Positions 33,314 to 39,901 of a DNA stretch of 39,901 nucleotides are shown in pieces. Numbering within the stretch: position 1 is the stretch's first letter; every line of letters starts with the position of its first letter. Location of the stretch: the NCBI GenBank assembly GCA_047620505.1, contig JBLHKS010000048.1, positions 1 to 39,901 on the forward strand, in the 5' to 3' direction. The notes below the pieces were generated by a model. The model was given only the letters and a program-made list of their open reading frames with translations. It made no database searches and was not told the DNA's origin. The DNA is from JBLHKS01 sp047620505 (GTDB taxonomy: Bacteria > Verrucomicrobiota > Verrucomicrobiia > Verrucomicrobiales > DEV007). The position numbers were made by a program, and so were the translations under genes.

Positions 33314-34663
33314 CTACTTCGCGAGTTCGTGGGTTGCCTCGATGATCGCTTCTTCCGAGCTTTCATCCCAGAGTCCAGGCAGCCCGTAATACATATTCGA
33401 GCCACCGCCTTCGTAGCCGCCTTCCTTGAGAACTCGGAGCGATGGGATGTAGGCCATGACGTCGTTCGCGTAGCCGGCGACCCACGTTTGTTCGCCACGG
33501 AGTTCGCGCTTCAGGCGCACGGCGTAGTCGACGACGACTTCACCGCCGAGGTGGATGAAATCGATCTCACCGCCGATCTTCCAGACGCCAATCGGATACG
33601 GGTAGACGCCGTCGATCGCGCCGCGTTCTTCCATTTGGCGCTGGAGCAATTTGGCGCGGGCGACTTCGAAGCGATTGGTCGATTTCGCTTTCTCTGCAAG
33701 GGCCGCCGCGTCCGGCAGCTGCTGGAGTTTTACGTCGATTTCGCGGTACTGCGGCGATAGTTCCGGTTTGAGCGGATGCATCGGCGCGGCGAGCACGTCT
33801 TCAACGGCTTGGGCAAGTTCAGCGCCGTATTTCTCGGCGTAATTGACAGTTCTGCGGGGCAGAGGATTTTGATCCGCGCCGCAGCCGGCCCAGAACAGGG
33901 CGACGCAGTCTGGATGCGCTTTTTCCAGCTCGATCTGGGCGTAACCCGGATAGTCGCCGTTCCACTGATTGAATCCGACCGTGGTCGCGTGGCAGGCGTA
34001 GCCGAAGAGCACGGCGCGGAGTTCACCTGCTTCGGTGCGGACGCTCAAGACCGGCACGTCGTGATCGACAGGGCCTTTGAGTTCGCCCTTCGCGCGAAGG
34101 TCAGGGACAGAGGCGGAGGGGTTTTCGCGTCGGTTAACCGCGAAAGTGGCGAGCCCGTTTCCCCATTCGATCCGAGCTGGCTCGAGTTTCTCGATCGCCT
34201 CGCCGACGGCGGTTTCGATGTAATCGATGAGTTTCCGAGCATAGTCGTCGATCAGCTTCTGTTGCTCGGCGTCGACCACGAGGTAGTGCAGCGGGCCGAG
34301 ATTTTTACCGACAACCGGACCCGAGTGTGTGTGGCTGGTGCAGATCGCGATCTGGCGGCGTTCGAACCCGAATTTGTCTTTTAGCCGTTCACAGACTTTC
34401 GCTGTGGTTTCGCGATCGATCCCGACGAGGTCCAGAGAGATCACGACTCCCTGGTTTCCGTCGCCGTCGTCGAGGAGAAGCGCTTTCGCCCAGAGATCGG
34501 TGGTTTTTCCGTCGGCCGGAGTGTCTCGACCGCCGTAGCCGGCCATCCACATGAATTTATCCGGCGTGATGTTGACGCGACCGGCGCCGGCCTGCCAGAT
34601 TTCTTCAGCGTTGGCGGTTGCGAGGCCAAGCGCGGCAACGAGAACAAGAGCGATGCGTTTCAT
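33314..34663 (-). CDS. Exported neutral/alkaline ceramidase-like hydrolase
   Basis: The product has 449 residues. Signal peptide at about 1-19 (MKRIALVLVAALGLATANA). It matches the N-terminal catalytic domain of neutral/alkaline ceramidases: AGAGRVNITP at the start, SHTHSGP with metal-ligand histidines His111 and His113, YACHATT with His225, GDYPG, and FWAGCGADQNP. The C-terminal immunoglobulin-like domain of full-length ceramidases is absent, as in many shorter family members in Verrucomicrobia and Planctomycetes. True ceramidase activity is uncertain; an amide- or ester-cleaving zinc enzyme is the safer statement. It is divergent from the SGNH esterase gene with a 79-bp gap. Confidence 0.83.
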   Translation of the reverse strand: MKRIALVLVAALGLATANAEEIWQAGAGRVNITPDKFMWMAGYGGRDTPADGKTTDLWAKALLLDDGDGNQGVVISLDLVGIDRETTAKVCERLKDKFGFERRQIAICTSHTHSGPVVGKNLGPLHYLVVDAEQQKLIDDYARKLIDYIETAVGEAIEKLEPARIEWGNGLATFAVNRRENPSASVPDLRAKGELKGPVDHDVPVLSVRTEAGELRAVLFGYACHATTVGFNQWNGDYPGYAQIELEKAHPDCVALFWAGCGADQNPLPRRTVNYAEKYGAELAQAVEDVLAAPMHPLKPELSPQYREIDVKLQQLPDAAALAEKAKSTNRFEVARAKLLQRQMEERGAIDGVYPYPIGVWKIGGEIDFIHLGGEVVVDYAVRLKRELRGEQTWVAGYANDVMAYIPSLRVLKEGGYEGGGSNMYYGLPGLWDESSEEAIIEATHELAK

Positions 34664-34742
34664 GCCGTGATCATCACCGGTTCAGCGATCCGCCGTCAAC
34701 GTGAAGTTGAGCTGATTCGAAAAGAGCGTTACAAACCGATTC

Positions 34743-36023
34743 ATGAAAGCTGCCTTCCTCATTCCAATTGCGCTCATCGCGATTTCTGCGAGCGCGCGTG
34801 AAAATCTCGCCGACGGGCGGGTCCGCGATTCGGGCCTGATCATTCCGCTCGATGACAGCAACTGCTACTTGCGGAATCCCGACGGCCAGGTCGAAATCCG
34901 CTGGACGAACAAGACCGAAGTCGCGCTCGAAGCGAACACGCGGCTCCTTTCGGCGATCAAGGACGGCGTTTTTCCTTACCGGATTCAGGCGACGAAGCAG
35001 CACGTCGATTTCGCGATTCCGGACGGTCCGGTTACGGGAATCAGGACGCTGCGAAATGCTAACCAGCTCGAAACCGCGCTCCAGGAAGCCGCTGACGAAA
35101 AGTGGATCGCTGAAACCGGCTTGGTGGTGCGTTTCGGCGAAAAACTTCCTCAGCAGCTGCCGACGAAGGACGATCTGCGATTCGTCGGTGCCTGGGACCA
35201 CGCGGCGAATCCGCGGACGCTCACGATCAACGGCGAGGCTTACGAAATTTCGCTGAAAAAGGGCGGCCAAACGAATGCGCTTCTGTTCGGGCTTCTCGAA
35301 TCGAGCGCGTGCAAGCCGTTCGTCAATCGGGCGACGGTGATCGGCAAATTGGAGGGAGACGTGATCATCGCCGACGAAATCCACATCCTGCCGATCGGCG
35401 ATCAGACTGCTCTCGATGACCCGGCGCTCCCGCGATATTTGTTCATCGGGGATTCGATTTCCGGAAATTACGATCGTGGTCTGCGCGAGGCGTTGGCCGG
35501 CAAATTCAACCTTCACCATCCGCCGACGAACTGCGGCCCTTCGAGCAAAGGCAAGGCGAGCATCGTGGAATGGCTCGGAGCCTACGATCAACCTGGCAGG
35601 AAGTGGGATGTGATCAGTTTTAACTTCGGCCACTGGGACGCCGGAAATTCAAAGGACGAATATCAGGCGAACCTCGAAGCTGTGATCGCAGAGTTGAAGA
35701 AAACCCGGGCTCACCTGGTTTGGGTGACGACATGCCCGGTTCCGAACGGCAGCGGACTGGTTGGAGGTTTGAACGAGGACGGCAGAGCGCCAGGGCGAAA
35801 AGGCGGGGTGATGGGCAAGTTTCTCAACCCGTGGGCGATGGAAGTTTTGGCGAGTTATCGAGATATCACGGTCTGTGATCAGTGGCGTTTCGTGAAGCAA
35901 AACGAGGGCGATCTCTACCTGGATTGGTGGGCCGGCGACAACGTGCATTTCGGCGGCGAGCAGGCGGATGCGCTCGGGCAGCTGCTGGCCGAGCACGTTC
36001 TGAAAATGACGCAAAATCAGTGA
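34743..36023 (+). CDS. Exported SGNH-hydrolase-type esterase
   Basis: The product has 426 residues. Signal peptide at about 1-18 (MKAAFLIPIALIAISASA). The first 220 residues are strand-rich and unassigned. The catalytic half shows the SGNH blocks: FIGDSISGNY with Ser238, CGPSSKG, NFGHWD with Asn294, and DNVHF with Asp399 and His402. The family removes acyl groups, often acetyl from sugars; the substrate here is unknown. The arrangement suggests a secreted carbohydrate esterase. It is divergent from the ceramidase-like gene and convergent with the cyclase gene (9-bp gap). Confidence 0.82.
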   Translation: MKAAFLIPIALIAISASARENLADGRVRDSGLIIPLDDSNCYLRNPDGQVEIRWTNKTEVALEANTRLLSAIKDGVFPYRIQATKQHVDFAIPDGPVTGIRTLRNANQLETALQEAADEKWIAETGLVVRFGEKLPQQLPTKDDLRFVGAWDHAANPRTLTINGEAYEISLKKGGQTNALLFGLLESSACKPFVNRATVIGKLEGDVIIADEIHILPIGDQTALDDPALPRYLFIGDSISGNYDRGLREALAGKFNLHHPPTNCGPSSKGKASIVEWLGAYDQPGRKWDVISFNFGHWDAGNSKDEYQANLEAVIAELKKTRAHLVWVTTCPVPNGSGLVGGLNEDGRAPGRKGGVMGKFLNPWAMEVLASYRDITVCDQWRFVKQNEGDLYLDWWAGDNVHFGGEQADALGQLLAEHVLKMTQNQ

Positions 36024-36032
36024 GCCGCGCGC

Positions 36033-38363
36033 TCACTTGTTCTTCATCACGATCAGCCCCTGCCACTCTTTGCTTGGCGGCGAGGCCTGCAATTCGCGGC
36101 TGATCTCGGTATACGATTTCGAGGGAAAATCGTTAGGGCGTTCGACTCGGCATTCGGCAAACAACTTCTCGGCCTTGCCGAATTTGCGCTCAAGGAAGAG
36201 ATCGAAAGCCTTGCTGAATTTCGCTGCCCAGACTTTGAGTTTTTTGTTCCCTTCCCCTGACCGAGCCAGTATTTCAAACACTCTGATCGGCCGAGTTTTT
36301 CCCTGAACCACGATCACGCCGATGGGCCGGCGGAGGAATGAATCGTCCAGCAGCTGCTCAGCGCTTTCGCCGACGAGGAGCTCCGCTTTGAACTCCTTGG
36401 TTAGGCCTTCGATCCGCGAAGCCGAGTTAACCGCATCGCCGATCACGGAAAATTCCCGACGGTCCGGCGCGCCGATGTGGCCGACGAGAACCTCACCGAA
36501 GTTGATCCCCATTCCGGTTACAAATTCCAGTTTGCCCTCCTCTTTCCAGCGCCTGTTGAGCGTCTTGAGTCGCGTTCGCATGTCCAGGGCGGACGCGACG
36601 GATTGTCGAACGGAGTCTTTTTCGGGGCCTTCGATGACGTCGCCCCAGACGGCCATGACCGAGTCACCGATGTATTTGTGCAGCGTGCCGTTGTGTTCGT
36701 GGACGCAATCGACCATGACCGTAAAATATTCGTTGAGTTGATCGACGAGTTTCGATGGCTCCATCGTTTCGGTGATCATGGTGAACCCGCGAATGTCAGA
36801 AAAGAAAACCGACACCGGACGAACGTCGCCGCCGAGGTCAATTTTGTCCGGATGCTGGAGGAGATGCTCGAGCAGCGGGCCGGAAACGTAGGACGAGAAA
36901 ACTCCGCGAATTTCCATCCGCTGATTCAGTTCTTTGAGCCAACGACTTCCCCAGGAGCCGACGTGGAGCAGGCCGAAGAACAGAACCGGCCAGACCATCG
37001 GAAGCAGCAGGCGATAGTGAACGTAAATCCAGAAGCAAAACCAGACGTAGAAAATGATGATGGCGACCGGGAGAAAAATCGCGAAGGAGATGCTTCGAAA
37101 TCGGAGAAATCGGCAGCCAGCGAGCGCAACGACGATCCAGCCAAACGCCACCGGCCAGAACGGCGCGACCCGAATGAAGTCGCTGGCCAGGATCGAGTTG
37201 ATCGCGTTCAAGTGAACCGTCGAAAGCGGCGTCCGCGCGTCCAGAGGCGTGGCGGCGACGTCCGTCAGACCGGTCGAATTCTGGCCGAAGATCAGGATTT
37301 TATCTTCGTAGCGAGCCAGCGCTTCGTAGAGCCCCTGAATTTTTTCTTCTTCGGCCTTTTTGCTACCGTCAGGATTTTTCTCCTCATAGGCGGTTCTCAG
37401 CAACGAAGTCAGCTTGACGAATTCCATCGACTCAAAACCTTCTGCCTCCTTGCCTTGTTGACGGGATTCCACGCGCCGCCAGTTCAGCAGAATCTCGCCC
37501 CGATCGTTAATCGGAACTTCGACGTCGCCGTGGGGGGCGTGAAAAATAATGTGATCACCAAAAACGACCTCCATTTCTGCCGTCGTGATTTCCCAGTAAA
37601 CAAGCAAAGTATGGCTGATCAAACTCGGGTAAAAATCATCTCCAACTTTCACGAGCAACGGCACTCGCCGCCGAATTCCATCGGCATCCGGCAGGCAATC
37701 GACAAATCCGAGCATCCCGCTTTCAGCAAGCAGGTTAAAAGGAAGAATCGGCTCTTCAGCTGAGTAAAGTTCGTAAAAAGCCTCGCTCGGCTCACCTTGA
37801 ACCTCTTCGAGCGGAAACGTGAATCCGTAATTATCGCGATTCGTTCGATTGCGGCCGATTTCGATTTCGAGATCATCTTCCGCTTGGCCCTTTTCTGCGG
37901 TTTCGAGGTGGGCCGCGAAAACCATCCGACTGCCAAGACCCGTCGCCGCCGCATCCGACAACACCGCGTCGTCGACGGGATCGCCGATGTCCGCGAAAAG
38001 AATATCATAAGCGACCGCTTTCGGCGGACGGACGCTGAGCATTTTGAGAAGCGTCCCGTGTCGTTCGCGCGGCCACGGCCAACGTCCGATTGACTCGATC
38101 GATTGATCGCCAATTCCAACGAAAATCAGTTTGTCGCTCACCTCCGGCTGGGCTTCCGCCAGGCGGCGAATCCGTTCGTCAACGGTGATCAGCTCGAAGC
38201 GGCGGATCGGCTCTGAACCCGCAGACAACAAAATCAAAACGAAGAAAAGAACCGGCGCCGACCATGCATAATTTTGTACCGTCAGGAACCACCTAAGCCC
38301 GCGTTGCAGAAATCCCCCGATCCAAGCGGCTGCAATTTTGATCTTATTTACGGCTTCGTTCAT
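36033..38363 (-). CDS. CHASE2-domain class III adenylate/guanylate cyclase
   Basis: The product has 776 residues. A first TM helix lies at about 35-52, then an extracytoplasmic CHASE2 sensor at about 55-400 (DKLIFVGIGDQSIESIGRWPWPRERH, AYDILFADIGDP, LNAINSILASDFI). Three closely spaced TM helices lie at about 405-480. The class III catalytic domain follows: VFFSDIRGFT with metal-binding Asp523, and YIGDSVMAVWGD with the second Asp567, 44 residues apart as expected; GINFGEVLVGHIGAPDRREFSVIGDAVNSASRIEG completes it. The C-terminal 100 residues include a TPR-like segment (FDLFLERKFGKAEKLFAEC). It should make a cyclic nucleotide, probably cAMP, in response to a periplasmic signal. It is divergent from the TpsB-like gene. 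Confidence 0.92.
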   Translation of the reverse strand: MNEAVNKIKIAAAWIGGFLQRGLRWFLTVQNYAWSAPVLFFVLILLSAGSEPIRRFELITVDERIRRLAEAQPEVSDKLIFVGIGDQSIESIGRWPWPRERHGTLLKMLSVRPPKAVAYDILFADIGDPVDDAVLSDAAATGLGSRMVFAAHLETAEKGQAEDDLEIEIGRNRTNRDNYGFTFPLEEVQGEPSEAFYELYSAEEPILPFNLLAESGMLGFVDCLPDADGIRRRVPLLVKVGDDFYPSLISHTLLVYWEITTAEMEVVFGDHIIFHAPHGDVEVPINDRGEILLNWRRVESRQQGKEAEGFESMEFVKLTSLLRTAYEEKNPDGSKKAEEEKIQGLYEALARYEDKILIFGQNSTGLTDVAATPLDARTPLSTVHLNAINSILASDFIRVAPFWPVAFGWIVVALAGCRFLRFRSISFAIFLPVAIIIFYVWFCFWIYVHYRLLLPMVWPVLFFGLLHVGSWGSRWLKELNQRMEIRGVFSSYVSGPLLEHLLQHPDKIDLGGDVRPVSVFFSDIRGFTMITETMEPSKLVDQLNEYFTVMVDCVHEHNGTLHKYIGDSVMAVWGDVIEGPEKDSVRQSVASALDMRTRLKTLNRRWKEEGKLEFVTGMGINFGEVLVGHIGAPDRREFSVIGDAVNSASRIEGLTKEFKAELLVGESAEQLLDDSFLRRPIGVIVVQGKTRPIRVFEILARSGEGNKKLKVWAAKFSKAFDLFLERKFGKAEKLFAECRVERPNDFPSKSYTEISRELQASPPSKEWQGLIVMKNK

Positions 38364-38504
38364 TCGGGGATTTGATCATTTCAACCTGATCTGCAGCGAG
38401 AAGCAAGCTCTCTTCTCCGTTCGCGATTCCCAGAACCCGAGCTTGACCTTTCCCCATAAATTCCATATTTCTCCGCTCCCTGTTTCGCTTTGTCCAATCA
38501 CGCC

Positions 38505-39901
38505 ATGCCTCGCCTACTCGCGCTGTTCTTCACCGCCTTGCTTTTTGCCGGAAATCTTGCCGCTCAGGACATCGAGCGCGCCAAAAATCTGCGCGAGCAG
38601 CTGCTGGGTGAACTCGGGCTTGGCGAGATCGTCGATTTGCCTGACGCGCCTGCTGAGCCGAGCGCTGCGAATCCAGAAGCGGACGCCGAGCTTCTGCCGG
38701 AACTGAAGGGCCTCGTCCTCGTGCCTCACGTCGATCAGGTCAGCGCGGATCCGATCTCGATGACGGATGCCGAGGTCGAAGATCGCGGAGTCGAGCCGCC
38801 TGCCGAGGTGATCGAAGCTTTGAGCGAGTTCCTGGGTCAGCCAGTCACGCTCGGCAGCCTCAACGAAATCACCAACGCGATCATCAACGGCTATAAAGAT
38901 GGAGACCGGCCTGTGGTCGACGCATTTTTGCCTGAGCAAAACGTAACCACCGGCGTCGTCCAAATTGTCGTCGTCGAAGGCCGAGTCGGCGAGATCCGAG
39001 TCGAGGGAGCCGAGCACTCCAGCGCCGATTACATCCGCGCTCAGTTCCGGGCGGCGACCGGCGAGCCGATTCGTCAGAACGCGATGCAGTTCGATCTCGA
39101 CTGGCTCAACGCGCAGCCGCTTCGAACCGCGAATCTGCTTTTCGAGTCCGGCGAGGATTACGGGCAGACCGACATCATCGTCCAGGCTCAGGACGTTCGC
39201 CCTTGGCGCGCCCACGCTGGTTTCGGCAACACCGGGCTCGACCTGACTGGCGAGAACGAATGGAATTTCGGAGTCACGAAAGGCTTCCTCTTCGGAACCG
39301 AGCAGCTGCTGTCCTACCAGTACACTGCGGACAGCGAATTTGACGGTCTCCAAGCCCATTCCGCTTTCTGGTGGGCGCCCCTGCCCTGGCGGCATCGGGT
39401 CGAATTGATCGGGGCTTACGTTTCGAGTGATGCCAGCATCGCGGCCGAGGATCAGTTCATCGACATCGGCGGCGAAAGTGCGCTGCTCGCTTTCGACTAC
39501 GTGATTCCAGTCGAGCGACGGCCGTTAGGAATGACTCGGCTCGATTATCGCTTCGGATTCGATTTCAAGAGCACGAACAACAATCTCGAATTCGGCGGTG
39601 CGCAGATTTTCGACGAGACCGCCGAGGTGTTGCAGTTTCGAGCCGGGTTTGAGGGCGAAAAGACGGATCGATTCGGACCGATGGGCTTGGCCGCCAACCT
39701 CGTCTGGAGCCCGGGCGATCTTTCGAGCAGCAACGACGACGCCAGCCATGCGGCGCAGCGCCAGGGCGCATCTTCTGATTATTTTTACGCAGACATCAGC
39801 GCTGAGCGGCTCTTCAGCCTTCCTCAAAATTGGCAACTCGCAGTAACTGCAGAAGGTCAGTGGACGAACACGCGCTTGATCTCGACCGAGCAGCTGCTGG
39901 C
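38505..39901 (+). CDS. TpsB/ShlB-FhaC-type outer-membrane transporter, cut by window edge
   Basis: An ATG at 38505 opens a frame that runs off the right edge with 465 codons. A signal peptide (MPRLLALFFTALLFAGNLAA, then QD) is followed by a short linker helix (about 25-65). POTRA domains follow at about 75-235 (ALSEFLGQPVTLGSLNEITNAIINGYK; VQIVVVEGRVGEIRVEG). The beginning of a beta-barrel comes next (RAHAGFGNTGLDLTGENEWNFGVTKGFLFGTEQLL). This is the two-partner secretion pore that exports a large TpsA adhesin or haemolysin; the partner should lie close by, probably to the right. Three GAGCAGCTGCTG copies all encode EQLL here (38595, 39300, 39888). Confidence 0.85.
   Translation, partial: MPRLLALFFTALLFAGNLAAQDIERAKNLREQLLGELGLGEIVDLPDAPAEPSAANPEADAELLPELKGLVLVPHVDQVSADPISMTDAEVEDRGVEPPAEVIEALSEFLGQPVTLGSLNEITNAIINGYKDGDRPVVDAFLPEQNVTTGVVQIVVVEGRVGEIRVEGAEHSSADYIRAQFRAATGEPIRQNAMQFDLDWLNAQPLRTANLLFESGEDYGQTDIIVQAQDVRPWRAHAGFGNTGLDLTGENEWNFGVTKGFLFGTEQLLSYQYTADSEFDGLQAHSAFWWAPLPWRHRVELIGAYVSSDASIAAEDQFIDIGGESALLAFDYVIPVERRPLGMTRLDYRFGFDFKSTNNNLEFGGAQIFDETAEVLQFRAGFEGEKTDRFGPMGLAANLVWSPGDLSSSNDDASHAAQRQGASSDYFYADISAERLFSLPQNWQLAVTAEGQWTNTRLISTEQLL

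Noticed and set aside
1..39901. tRNA, rRNA, CRISPR arrays, prophage genes, insertion-sequence transposases
   Set aside because: None was recognised on either strand; the only mobile-looking items are the REP-like hairpins and the four-helix-bundle cassette.

Overview
The window looks like chromosomal DNA of a Verrucomicrobiota (PVC superphylum) bacterium. The evidence is a DUF1501 protein next to a planctomycete-type cytochrome/PSD1 (DUF1549/DUF1553) protein, an ECF sigma factor of the kind shared by Rhodopirellula and Verrucomicrobium, several giant exported TPR proteins, and many secreted esterases. GC content is moderately high. Clear Shine-Dalgarno sequences are rare at the gene starts. 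I saw no tRNA, rRNA, CRISPR or phage genes and no transposase.

Layout. 1-564: left-truncated membrane-anchored protein (minus). 642-3469: a thioredoxin-TPR chaperedoxin translationally coupled (ATGA) to a secreted esterase whose signal peptide is interrupted by a 123-nt REP/BIME-like element. 3487-7312 (minus): thrC, a four-helix-bundle cassette with 35-bp inverted ends, lysC, and an exported SRPBCC protein. 7313-7645: divergent region holding a long hairpin with T-runs on both sides. 7646-17828 (plus): a membrane histidine kinase and a 2628-residue alpha-2-macroglobulin-like protein that lacks the thioester and carries TPR plus MG-like modules at both ends. 17829-28520 (minus): a likely four-gene unit, in transcription order a 1733-residue TPR/propeller/HEAT exported protein, the ECF sigma factor, an anti-sigma-like/cytochrome/PSD1 fusion, and a Tat-exported DUF1501 protein. 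28645-30618: secreted alpha/beta hydrolase. 30619-30950: non-coding leader region with a micro-ORF, hairpins and the only textbook GGAGG in the window. 30951-32087: Gfo/Idh/MocA oxidoreductase. 32091-33008 (minus): pyrE and a frameshifted arsC. 33009-33313: REP-like cluster. 33314-38363: neutral-ceramidase-like enzyme (minus), SGNH esterase (plus), CHASE2-adenylate cyclase (minus). 38505 to the right edge: TpsB/ShlB-type outer-membrane transporter, truncated.

How it fits together. The core metabolic genes (thrC, lysC, pyrE) are interspersed with envelope genes. The 17.8-28.5 kb block reads as a sigma/anti-sigma signalling unit whose anti-sigma-like part is fused to a large extracytoplasmic haem/PSD1 enzyme-like region. 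That is the best candidate here for an under-described system.

Two DNA-level signals cut across the genes. The first is a highly iterated palindrome, GCAGCTGC (about 30 copies by eye, 12 of them within the exact 12-mer CAGCAGCTGCTG), used in two reading frames and also intergenically. The second is a set of small GTAG- or GGAG-headed hairpins that resemble REP sequences. All counts and alignments were made by eye.
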